Of a stretch of DNA of 36,493 nucleotides, positions 16,012-23,084 are shown in pieces; within the stretch, counting starts at the first letter, position 1, and every line of letters starts with the position of its first letter. A program made the position numbers and the translations under genes. The stretch is taken from NCBI GenBank assembly GCA_013368795.1, contig JABFXX010000453.1, forward strand, positions 1-36,493, given 5' to 3'. The notes under the pieces were generated by a model. That model was not told the origin of the DNA. It worked only from the letters and a program-made list of their open reading frames with translations, and made no database searches. The DNA is from Kofleriaceae bacterium (GTDB lineage: Bacteria > Myxococcota_A > Polyangia > Haliangiales > Haliangiaceae).

Positions 16012-18015
16012 CTATCTGACGGCCTCGTAGCGCGCCGGCTCGAGCGTGAATCGCCCGCGCCCGTGGGTCAGCCCGCCGAGCGCGCTGGCGTAGCCGAACG
16101 TCTCGGCGAGCGGGACCTCGGCGCGCACGACTCGCTCGTTACCGCGCGCTTCGAGCGCGAGCACCTCGCCGCGTCGTCGGCCGAGGTCACCGATCACCGT
16201 GCCGATCTCGTCCTCGGGGCACGTGACCTCGAGGAGCATGATCGGCTCGAGCAGGATTGGCGCTGCCTCGGCCGCCGCCGCCTTGAACGCGAGCGATCCG
16301 GCGACCTGGAACGCCATCTCGTTCGAGTCCTTCTCGTGCGTCGAGCCGTCGAGGAGCGCGACCTTCACGTCGACCACGGGGTGGCCGCCGAGCAGGCCCT
16401 CGCTCATCGCGCCGCGCACGCCGGCCTCGACCGCCTTCGCGAACTGCTTCGGGATGACGCCGCCCTTCGTGCGGTCCTCGAAGACGAGCCCGTCGCCACG
16501 AGGCGCAGGACCGACTTCGATCACGACGTGGGCGAACTGTCCCGGGCCGCCGCGCTGGCGCACGTGCCGGTACTCGCGCTGCACGACCCGGCCGAGCGTC
16601 GTGCGATACGCGACCTTGGGCTCGCCCGCGGTCACGTGCACGCGATGCTCCTTCTCGAGCCGCTCGATCGCGACGTCGAGATGCAGCTGACCCATGCCCG
16701 CGAGCAAGGTCTGCCCGGTCTCGGCATCCGACTCGATGCGCAGCGACGGATCGGCCGCGATCATCCGAGATAGCGCCAGCGACATGCGCTCGCGCTCCTC
16801 GGCGGTGCGCGCTTCGATCGCGACGCGAATCACCGGCTCCGGCGCGACGATCGACTCGAGCACGATCGGGTGCGCCGGGTCCGCCAGCGTCTCGCCGCCG
16901 GCGAGCTGCGCACCGAGGATCGCGCCGATCTCGCCCGCACCGAGCTCGTCGACTTCGACTTGCTCGGCCGCGACGAGCTGGACGAGCCGACCGACGCGCA
17001 GCTTCTTGCCGCGTCCGGTCAGCACCGTCTCGCCGCGCGCGAGGATGCCGCTGTACACGCGCACGAAGGTCATCTGGCCGTGGTCATCGAACACGACCTT
17101 GAATCCGAGCGCGGAGAGCGGCGCCTTGCGCGACGGCTCGCGCGTTTCGCCGTCGAGCGAACGCACGGGCTCGCGATCGACCGGCGACGGCAGGTACGCG
17201 ACCACCGCATCCAGTAGCGGCTGGATGCCGCGGTTTCTGTACGCCGAACCGGCGAGCACGGGCACGATGCGGCCGTCGATCGTGCCGCGCCGGAGCGCCG
17301 CACGAACGCGCGCGACATCGATCGCCTTGCCTTCGACGAGCGCGGCGAAGATCTCGGGATCCTCGTCGGCGCACGCCTCGAGCAGGCGCTCGCGTTGTGC
17401 CATCAAGTTGTCAGAGAGCGTGACGGGCGAGGACTCGTACTTCCAGCCCGCCTTGTCGAGCCATCGGGTCTCGGTCTGCGCGACGAGGTCGGTCACGCCG
17501 ATGATCGTCTCGCCATCCGCCGCGAACACGGGCCACGTCACGGCGACCGCCTTCACGCCGAAGCGCTGGCGGATCTCGCCGAGAACGCGCGCATAGTCCG
17601 CACCGACGCGATCGAGCTTGTTGACGAACGCGATGCGCGGCACGCGATAACGCTCCGCTTGCCGCCACACCGTCTCGGTCTGAGGCTCGACCCCGGCGAC
17701 GCCGTCGAGCACGACGACCGCGCCGTCGAGCACGCGGAGCGAACGCTCGACTTCGATCGTGAAGTCGACGTGACCCGGCGTATCGATCAGGTGAATGCGG
17801 TGGTCGTGCCAGTCGCACGTGGCCGCCGCGGCCAGAATCGTGATGCCGCGCCGTTGTTCGATCTCGTGGCTGTCGGTGTGCGCGGTGCCGTCGTGCACCT
17901 CGCCCGCGTCGTGAATGCGGCCCGTGTAGAGCAGCACTCGTTCGGTGAGCGTGGTCTTGCCGGCGTCGACGTGCGCGACGATGCCGATGTTTCGAATTCG
18001 TTCGAGAGGTCTCAT
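16012..18015 (-). CDS. fusA: Elongation factor G paralogue
   Basis: This 667-aa translational GTPase has the EF-G domain order. The G domain carries AHVDAGKTTL (14-23, P loop), the switch segment RRGITI, DTPGHVDF (G3 with the His of the catalytic GH) and NKLD (G4). The later domains include GGPGQFAHVVIEVGP (domain IV) and a C-terminal alpha/beta domain. It is shorter than standard EF-G (about 690-700 aa) and differs at switch 1 (TDSHEIEQRRG). It is not next to rpsL, rpsG or tuf, so it is probably a second, specialised EF-G copy for translocation, recycling or ribosome protection. GGAGA lies 7 nt before the ATG. It has its own promoter, a possible leader peptide and a terminator. Confidence 0.93.
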   Translation of the reverse strand: MRPLERIRNIGIVAHVDAGKTTLTERVLLYTGRIHDAGEVHDGTAHTDSHEIEQRRGITILAAAATCDWHDHRIHLIDTPGHVDFTIEVERSLRVLDGAVVVLDGVAGVEPQTETVWRQAERYRVPRIAFVNKLDRVGADYARVLGEIRQRFGVKAVAVTWPVFAADGETIIGVTDLVAQTETRWLDKAGWKYESSPVTLSDNLMAQRERLLEACADEDPEIFAALVEGKAIDVARVRAALRRGTIDGRIVPVLAGSAYRNRGIQPLLDAVVAYLPSPVDREPVRSLDGETREPSRKAPLSALGFKVVFDDHGQMTFVRVYSGILARGETVLTGRGKKLRVGRLVQLVAAEQVEVDELGAGEIGAILGAQLAGGETLADPAHPIVLESIVAPEPVIRVAIEARTAEERERMSLALSRMIAADPSLRIESDAETGQTLLAGMGQLHLDVAIERLEKEHRVHVTAGEPKVAYRTTLGRVVQREYRHVRQRGGPGQFAHVVIEVGPAPRGDGLVFEDRTKGGVIPKQFAKAVEAGVRGAMSEGLLGGHPVVDVKVALLDGSTHEKDSNEMAFQVAGSLAFKAAAAEAAPILLEPIMLLEVTCPEDEIGTVIGDLGRRRGEVLALEARGNERVVRAEVPLAETFGYASALGGLTHGRGRFTLEPARYEAVR

Positions 18016-18121
18016 ACAGTCTCCAGATCCAGAGCAAAGGTCTCCCGTCGCGCGAGGCGAGCTCGCACGTCGGATCGTTCGGTGAATTACGGACGCAGGT
18101 ATCCCCGCGACCGGGCAGGAG

Positions 18122-18155
18122 AGCGCTTGCGCGCTGACGGCAGCCCGCGCGGGCT
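18122..18155 (-). promoter_or_regulatory. Two hairpins in the EF-G paralogue leader
   Basis: AGCCCGCGCGGGCT at 18142-18155 is a perfect palindrome that begins at the stop codon of the small upstream ORF. AGCGC-TTGC-GCGCT at 18122-18135 is a second stem. They lie between the small ORF and the EF-G start, where attenuation structures would be expected. Confidence 0.4.
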
Positions 18156-18265
18156 TACCGACTCACCGGACAGAAACAGAGCCGGGCGTACTCGCGCGTG
18201 CGCGCAGACGCCTCCCGAACCGAATCGGCTCGGCGATCAAACCGCATGTGCAGCGATCGAGGCAT
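18155..18265 (-). CDS. Possible 36-aa leader peptide upstream of the EF-G paralogue
   Basis: A 36-codon frame begins at ATG 18265 and ends in TAA. GGAG lies 8 nt upstream, and the start falls about 13 nt after the predicted transcription start. The product is Arg-rich and ends with a Cys pair (LCFCPVSR). The frame stops exactly at a palindrome, and a second hairpin follows. Leader peptides that sense ribosome stalling control some EF-G-like ribosome protection genes, such as tetM. An Arg-rich frame can also arise by chance in G+C-rich DNA, so this call is tentative. Confidence 0.4.
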   Translation of the reverse strand: MPRSLHMRFDRRADSVREASARTREYARLCFCPVSR

Positions 18266-18284
18266 GGGATTGCTCCAGCGCAAC

Positions 18285-18313
18285 GAGATAAGGCCTTCGC
18301 GCGCTTCTGTCAA
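18285..18313 (-). promoter_or_regulatory. Sigma-70-type promoter for the EF-G paralogue
   Basis: On the minus strand a perfect TTGACA (18313-18308) is followed by a 17-nt spacer and TATCTC (18290-18285). Transcription would start near 18278, giving a leader of about 260 nt before the EF-G start. The exact -35 is notable because most promoters in this window show only a -10. Confidence 0.65.
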
Positions 18314-18396
18314 TCGCCGCTTCGTAAGCCCGCGGATGCTGAGGTGCTGCGTCGACAGGCATTGCCGGCGCTTACGAGAGCGCAGCTCGCCGCGAA

Positions 18397-18858
18397 TCAG
18401 CGAAACGCGAGCACGAGCTCGTCCCACATGACGATCGCCAGACCCAGGAGCGCGCCCGCCGCGCCGGCGGCAATGCTCGCGGTCTGCGGCATGACGAGCC
18501 CCAGCCCGGCGAGCGCGACGAGCAGCGCGTTGCGCACGATGTGGCTCTTGCCGATCGGCGCCGTCGACGCACCGAAGCAGCGACACGCGATGTGTGCGCC
18601 GCGACGGATCGCGTTCACGAGGCCTGCGGTGAACGCAGCGAGCAGCGCGAGCGCGAGCGCGAAGCCCGCTGCCGGTGCGAGCACCAGGAGCGTCACGCAC
18701 GCGAGCTCGGCTGCCGCGACGACGGCTGCCGGGATCGCCGGCACGCCCATCGCGCGCATCACGCCCGCGAGTGCGCCGCGGTCGACGAGCTTGCCGTAGG
18801 CGGCGACCGCGAACACGAGGATGAGTGCGGCGCGAGCCGCGAGGCCGAGGTCGCTCAT
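18397..18858 (-). CDS. MauE/DoxX-family redox membrane protein
   Basis: This 153-aa protein has four predicted TM helices. It shows the MauE/DoxX layout: an N-terminal helix with FAVAAYGKLVDR, a helix rich in Ala/Leu, then the loop RRGAHIACRCFGASTAPIG, and a fourth helix. The CRCFG pair is the expected redox motif of MauE-type proteins, which help form disulfides in the exported methylamine dehydrogenase subunit together with MauD. Its start codon overlaps the stop of the ABC gene (ATGA), so it is translationally coupled and last in the peptide operon. I infer that it passes electrons to or from the thioredoxin-like protein in the same operon. Confidence 0.85.
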   Translation of the reverse strand: MSDLGLAARAALILVFAVAAYGKLVDRGALAGVMRAMGVPAIPAAVVAAAELACVTLLVLAPAAGFALALALLAAFTAGLVNAIRRGAHIACRCFGASTAPIGKSHIVRNALLVALAGLGLVMPQTASIAAGAAGALLGLAIVMWDELVLAFR

Positions 18859-20654
18859 GCGGCCGCTCCGACACGTGCGTCCTGATATGCCGCCGCCTGC
18901 AGTGCAAACCACTTCGCGTACGCGCCGCGCGCGGCCATCAGGTCGTCGTGCGTGCCGCGTTCGGCGATGACGCCGTCGGCGAGCACCGCGATCTGGTCGG
19001 CGCCGCGCATCGCGCTCAGGCGATGGGAGACGAGGATGCGGGTCGCGTTCGCAAAGTGGGAACCGACGAGCATTTGCAGCTCGTGCTCCGCCTGCGCGTC
19101 GAGACCCGCGCTCGGCTCGTCGAGGATCACGACGCTCGCGGTCGCGCGGAGTAGCGTGCGCGCGATCGCGATCCGCTGCCACTGCCCGCCGGACAGCGAC
19201 GCGACCTGGCCCTCGTCGCCATCGCTGGTGACGACCGCGCTCAGCAGCGTGTCGTAGCCCGACGGGAGCCGCGAAAGCGTTTGATCGATACCGACGATCG
19301 CGGCGGCCCCGGTGATCCGCGCGCGGTCCTCGAGCGCGGTGCCGTCTGCGATGCCGATGTTCTCCGCGGCCGAGAGCTGGTAGGTCATGAAGTCCTGGAA
19401 TGTCGCGGCGAGCTGACGCCGCAGCGCCGCGGGATCGAGCTCGCGAAGATCGATCCCATCCCACAGGATCTGGCCGCGCGTCGGGTCGTAGAACCGGCCG
19501 AGCAGCTTCAGGAGCGTGCTCTTGCCGGCGCCGTTGACGCCGACGAGGCCGGTCGCCCGCCCGGCGCGGATCTCGAGGTCGACGCCGCGCAGCACCCACG
19601 GCGTGTTGTCGGCATAGCGGAACCAGACGTCGCGCAGCACGATCGCGTCGCGCAGCGGCGGAACGTCGCGGCCCGTCGTGCGTGCGGGCGGCACATCGAC
19701 GAGTGCGAGGTAGTAGCGGAACAGCTCGAGCGACGAGCCAAGGTGCCCGAAGTTCTGGACGAGGCTACCGACCGCTGCCTGGATGCCGGTGATCGCCGCC
19801 ATGAACAGGACGACGTCGGCGACCGCGAGCTCTCCGGCGCGAATGCGGGCCGCGACCATCACCGTGCCGAGCACCGAGATCGCGGCGCCAGCGACCGCGA
19901 GCGCGATCTGGGCGCCGATGCCGATGCGCTGGCGCGCGAGCTCGTTGCGCGTGTTCTCGCCGAGCCGGGCGAGCATGCGGTCGCGCATCAGCTCCGTCGT
20001 GCCGAACAGCCGCAGCTCCTTGGCTGCGCGCGGATCGACGAGCAACTGGTGATACGCGACGTACCAGCGCTGGTCGTGCGCCATCAGCTCCGAGAGCCGG
20101 ACCTCGTGCCGGATCCGCGCGAGCTGCGCGACGAAGCCGAGCACGCCAAGACCGGCGAGCAGCACCGCGATCGGCGGCCATACGACGAACACGATGCCGG
20201 CGAGCGCGATGATCCCGATGACCGAGCGCACGAGCATCTCGACACCGGTCGCGAGCTCTTGCGGCGCCGTGCGCGCGGCATCGGTCGCGAGCACGAGTCG
20301 TTGATGAAACGCGGGATCCTCGAAGAAGCCCAGCTGCTGCTCTGCGACGACGCGAGCAAACAGCTCGCGCTCGACATGCAGCCTGATGCGAGCGTGCACG
20401 ATGCCCTCGACATAGCGACTCGCGAAGTAGACGCCGGCACCCAGGCTCGTGACGGCGGCCGCCGCGATCGCGAGCTCGGTCACGTCCTCGCCGCGACCGA
20501 GCGTGTCGATCAGCGCACGCGTCAGGTACGCGGTCGTGGCCGGGATGACCGCGAACGCGATCGCGAGCACGATGCCGAGCGCGCTCGCGACCGGCGCCGC
20601 GCGCCACGGCACCGCGAGTGCTCGCCGCACTGCATGTAGCCGCGAGACCATCAC
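18855..20654 (-). CDS. ABC exporter, fused permease and ATPase
   Basis: This 599-aa half-transporter has about six TM helices in residues 20-320 and a complete nucleotide-binding domain. Walker A is GVNGAGKST (372-380), the Q-loop is Q420, the signature is LSGGQ (487-491), Walker B is VVILDE (508-513), and the H-loop is H544. There is no N-terminal C39 peptidase domain, so it does not cleave its cargo itself. It overlaps the thioredoxin gene by 4 nt (GTGA) and the MauE gene by 4 nt. The cargo is inferred to be the Cys-rich 46-aa peptide of the same operon. An ATG one codon later (20651) is an alternative start. Confidence 0.92.
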   Translation of the reverse strand: MMVSRLHAVRRALAVPWRAAPVASALGIVLAIAFAVIPATTAYLTRALIDTLGRGEDVTELAIAAAAVTSLGAGVYFASRYVEGIVHARIRLHVERELFARVVAEQQLGFFEDPAFHQRLVLATDAARTAPQELATGVEMLVRSVIGIIALAGIVFVVWPPIAVLLAGLGVLGFVAQLARIRHEVRLSELMAHDQRWYVAYHQLLVDPRAAKELRLFGTTELMRDRMLARLGENTRNELARQRIGIGAQIALAVAGAAISVLGTVMVAARIRAGELAVADVVLFMAAITGIQAAVGSLVQNFGHLGSSLELFRYYLALVDVPPARTTGRDVPPLRDAIVLRDVWFRYADNTPWVLRGVDLEIRAGRATGLVGVNGAGKSTLLKLLGRFYDPTRGQILWDGIDLRELDPAALRRQLAATFQDFMTYQLSAAENIGIADGTALEDRARITGAAAIVGIDQTLSRLPSGYDTLLSAVVTSDGDEGQVASLSGGQWQRIAIARTLLRATASVVILDEPSAGLDAQAEHELQMLVGSHFANATRILVSHRLSAMRGADQIAVLADGVIAERGTHDDLMAARGAYAKWFALQAAAYQDARVGAAA

Positions 20655-21148
20655 GACACGACTTCACCGAGCTCGTGGCTCGCGGCCGCGATCAGGCCGT
20701 CCTTGACCAGGAACAGCGACGGCCATCCCGTCGGCCGGAACGCGCGATACGCCGGATCGTCGCCGTCGGTGTAGGCGACGCGCGCGACGCCTTCGAGCGA
20801 GCTCTTCAGAGCGCGCGCCTTCTCGTCGTTGTCGTTGCCGCGCACGAACGCGAGCATCGGCATCGCCGGCGGCGACGCGAGGAGCGCGACGCGCGCCTTC
20901 TCGCACCAGTCGCAGTCTGGCGAGAAGAACCCGACCAGCGTCGGGTCGCGGAGCTCCGTGTCGGTCACGAGCTTGCCGTCTGCAGTGGTCGCGGCGAAGG
21001 TGCCAACGGGCGTGCCCGGCGCGGGCAGCGGTTCGGGTCCGCCGCCGATCACCATGGTCTGCAACGTGCGCACACGCGTGACGAGCGCGAGGGTGAGGAG
21101 GAGATTGACGGCGACAACGACGACGAGCAAGACGAGAGCGATCGACAT
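20651..21148 (-). CDS. Membrane-anchored thioredoxin-like protein (MauD/TlpA type)
   Basis: This 165-aa protein has an N-terminal TM anchor (about 4-24), a short linker, then a thioredoxin fold. The active site is SPDCDWCEKA with Cys79 and Cys82, and the cis-Pro loop is TGWPSLFLV. The order TM, linker and FFSPDCxxC is like MauD. MauD works with MauE in oxidising and stabilising the Cys-rich small subunit of methylamine dehydrogenase. Here the likely substrate is the neighbouring Cys-rich peptide. The start has GGAG 6 nt upstream. The gene lies 72 bp after the peptide gene and overlaps the ABC gene. Confidence 0.88.
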   Translation of the reverse strand: MSIALVLLVVVVAVNLLLTLALVTRVRTLQTMVIGGGPEPLPAPGTPVGTFAATTADGKLVTDTELRDPTLVGFFSPDCDWCEKARVALLASPPAMPMLAFVRGNDNDEKARALKSSLEGVARVAYTDGDDPAYRAFRPTGWPSLFLVKDGLIAAASHELGEVVS

Positions 21149-21160
21149 GGCAGCTCCATG

Positions 21161-21214
21161 AAAGAAGAAGAGGGAGCCGCCCGGAGCGGCATTACGATCA
21201 ACGCACCGGGCGGC
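21161..21214 (-). terminator. Attenuator-type hairpin between the peptide and export genes
   Basis: A 9-bp perfect stem (GCCGCCCGG at 21176-21184 with CCGGGCGGC at 21206-21214) has a 21-nt loop. On the minus strand it is followed by TCCCTCTTCTTCTTTC. The interrupted T tract suggests partial termination. That would give more peptide mRNA than exporter mRNA, as is common in peptide operons. Confidence 0.6.
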
Positions 21215-21220
21215 AGCGGA

Positions 21221-21361
21221 CTACGCGCAGGGGCCCGTACACGAGACCGTGCCGTAGCGCAGGCAGCAGCGGTCGCCGTGGTTCGGGACACACGCGCCGG
21301 CCTTGGCCGAGGGCGCGAGAGAGCCGAGGACGCGGTCCGCAATCGATTTCAGTAGCTTCAT
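21221..21361 (-). CDS. Cys-rich precursor peptide, 46 aa (putative exported peptide)
   Basis: A 46-codon frame runs from ATG 21361 to TAG 21221-21223. AGGAG lies 8 nt before the start, a strong ribosome binding site. Residues 1-23 form a basic amphipathic leader (MKLLKSIADRVLGSLAP then SAKAGA). Residues 24-46 are the Cys-rich part with Cys at 24, 32, 33, 41 and 45, plus Gly, Pro and few large side chains. The junction AGA/C is an AxA-type signal peptidase site, which fits the S26-type gene just upstream. The hydrophobic core is too short for a normal Sec signal, so export by the operon's ABC protein is more likely. With five Cys, one would stay free, pair between two peptides or be modified. 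I know no named family for it. Confidence 0.75.
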   Translation of the reverse strand: MKLLKSIADRVLGSLAPSAKAGACVPNHGDRCCLRYGTVSCTGPCA

Positions 21362-21378
21362 GACAGTTCTCCTAACGT

Positions 21379-21867
21379 TCAGTTCATTGCATCACCCCGC
21401 GTCGGCAACATTGCCGCGCGACGTGTAGTGCCAGGTTCGTCGACGATCGCGAGCACCGAGGTCACCGCGATCAGGCCGAGCTGCCGCGAGTCTTCGCTCA
21501 CCGCGTTGTCTCCCACGACGAGCAGGTAGCCCGCGGGAACGACCTCGCTGCGGAAGCGCGCGCGTGCCCACGCGGGCATCTCCTCACCACCGGTGGCGGC
21601 GACACGCTTGAGGCGGAGTGCCACTTCGTGCCGTCGATCGGGTGGTGCCTCGAACACGATCGCCTCGCCCGTGCGCGGCACGCGATCGCGCCGGCGCTGC
21701 ACGACAAGGCGTTGCCCGTCGAGAAACGTCGGCGACATGCTGTTGCCGGTCACGGTGATCCGCAACCAGCGCCGCGCGGCGACGGCGCGGAGGAGCGCGA
21801 GTACGAGCGCTGCTGTGAGAGCGAGAGAGACGATCAGCATCGACGGGGGCTGATACGCGGGTCGCAA
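21379..21867 (-). CDS. S26-family signal peptidase-like protein
   Basis: This protein of about 162 aa has an N-terminal TM helix and the S26 catalytic layout. The nucleophile is Ser43 in GNSMSPTF, the general base is Lys87 in ALRLKRVAA, and the box E motif is GDNAVSEDSRQLG (119-131). It is small and lacks the second membrane domain of housekeeping LepB, like dedicated signal peptidases in peptide gene clusters. It is the first gene of the operon and ends 17 bp before the peptide start. I infer that it removes the leader at AGA/C. The start given is a TTG with GGAGG 11 nt upstream; the ATG at 21840 (MLIVSLAL) is an equally good choice. Confidence 0.85.
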   Translation of the reverse strand: MRPAYQPPSMLIVSLALTAALVLALLRAVAARRWLRITVTGNSMSPTFLDGQRLVVQRRRDRVPRTGEAIVFEAPPDRRHEVALRLKRVAATGGEEMPAWARARFRSEVVPAGYLLVVGDNAVSEDSRQLGLIAVTSVLAIVDEPGTTRRAAMLPTRGDAMN

Positions 21868-21921
21868 ACCCGGATGTCCCTCCGGCCGCGCTCACACCAG
21901 CTCTCGCCGAAACGCGCGATG

Positions 21922-21943
21922 TGTAACCTCGCGCGTTACAGGT
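21922..21943 (-). promoter_or_regulatory. Inverted-repeat element upstream of the peptide operon
   Basis: Read toward the operon the element is ACCTGTAAC-N7-GTTACA. The core TGTAAC / GTTACA is a perfect 6-bp inverted repeat with a 7-nt spacer. It ends 54 nt before the TTG start of the S26 gene. A second copy faces the protease gene at 22036-22057. It may be a dimeric regulator operator, or a promoter for an alternative sigma factor. Confidence 0.65.
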
Positions 21944-22035
21944 CGCCTCTCTCATCTCGATAACCGTGTCTGCGATTACCTCAATAGATGCAGGTATTCA
22001 CGCCGCTTCTGCGGTTGCCGGGGAGAGTCGTTTGC

Positions 22036-22057
22036 ACCTGTAACACCGGCCGCTACA
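22036..22057 (+). promoter_or_regulatory. Inverted-repeat element upstream of the protease gene
   Basis: ACCTGTAAC-N7-GCTACA on the plus strand differs from the element at 21922-21943 by one base in the conserved positions. It ends 70 nt before the protease ATG. TTTGCA (22031-22036) and TACAGC (22054-22059), 17 nt apart, could be a promoter overlapping it. Confidence 0.6.
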
Positions 22058-22127
22058 GCCGACGCACGTCGACGAGTGATCGTGGGAGCTTGCGTTTGGC
22101 GTCACGCGTGCAGAGCGCGGCCGCCCA

Positions 22128-23084
22128 ATGAAGATTGTCAATCTTGTCTCCTGCTCACTCCTCTTCTCGTTCGCGGCGTGCGCGACGACCGGCGACGAAG
22201 ACACCTCGTCGACGTCCGACGAGCTGCTGGGCGCACCTGTCGATCACCACAACAAGTGGAGCGTCGGCGTGTGCGCCGGTCCGCTCAACCAGGATCCGGC
22301 CGCCGGGCCGATCGGCGCCTGCCTGACCTCGGGCACGCGCTGCACGGGCTCGCTCGTCGCGCGCGACGTCGTCATGACGGCGCGGCACTGCGTCCACGAG
22401 ATCGACTACTCGAACGCGACCAGCTTCTGCACCGGCGTGTTCACGACGACGCCGCTCAGCGACGCGGGCGTCCGGGTGACGACGGATCTCTCGGTGCTGG
22501 GCGCGAACATCGAGTGGACGAAGGTCGCCGAGGTCATCGTGCCGCCGGCGATCGATGGCTCCTGCGCGGGCGACATCGCGTTCCTGCGCCTCGCGCACCC
22601 GATCGCGGCGTCCGATGCGCGCCCGGTGTCTGTCGATGTTCGCGAGCTCACCACGCACCAGCCGAACCGCGTCGCGGTCGTCGGCCGCGGCGTCATCGCG
22701 CAGCTGTTCGACACCACCGACTACTCGGTCATCTCCGAGGACGAAGGTGGCCTCAAGCGCCGCGTTCGCCAGAACATCGACTTCGAATGTGTCTCGAACA
22801 CGTTCGGTGACTGCGTCGCCGAGGACATCGGCGCGCCGTTCGAGGTCGACACCGGCTACGCGCAGTTCGCGTCGAGCACGGCGAGCGGCGACTCGGGCTC
22901 GGGTGTCGCGCGCCAGTGGTCGTTCGCGGCACACAACCCCGTCCTGATCGGCGTGACGAGCGCGGGCACCGTCGACCCGGTCACCGGCATTCCGAACCAC
23001 AGCTTCCTGACGCGCCTCGATCAGCACCGCGCGTTCATCAAGAGCACGCTGCGGTTCGCGCGCGGCGCGAACGTCATCGATTAG
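22128..23084 (+). CDS. Lipid-anchored trypsin-like serine protease (S1 family)
   Basis: This 318-aa protein has a lipobox (LLFSFAAC, Cys18) and a chymotrypsin-fold protease domain. The triad is visible: His87 in TARHC, Asp149 in GDIAFLRL, and Ser256 in ASGDSGSGV. Cys are numerous and likely form disulfides. The segment DELLGAPVDHHNKWSVG at about 31-47 suggests a short propeptide before the mature N-terminus. It sits divergently from the peptide operon and shares its upstream element, so it may act on the exported peptide or on a target of it. It could equally be an independent digestive protease. Its stop overlaps the next, convergent gene. Confidence 0.9.
   Translation: MKIVNLVSCSLLFSFAACATTGDEDTSSTSDELLGAPVDHHNKWSVGVCAGPLNQDPAAGPIGACLTSGTRCTGSLVARDVVMTARHCVHEIDYSNATSFCTGVFTTTPLSDAGVRVTTDLSVLGANIEWTKVAEVIVPPAIDGSCAGDIAFLRLAHPIAASDARPVSVDVRELTTHQPNRVAVVGRGVIAQLFDTTDYSVISEDEGGLKRRVRQNIDFECVSNTFGDCVAEDIGAPFEVDTGYAQFASSTASGDSGSGVARQWSFAAHNPVLIGVTSAGTVDPVTGIPNHSFLTRLDQHRAFIKSTLRFARGANVID

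Noticed and set aside
18397..19599. A 400-codon frame that includes the MauE region
   Set aside because: Its upstream part is a shadow of the ABC gene in another frame. The real gene starts at 18858 in the ATGA overlap.
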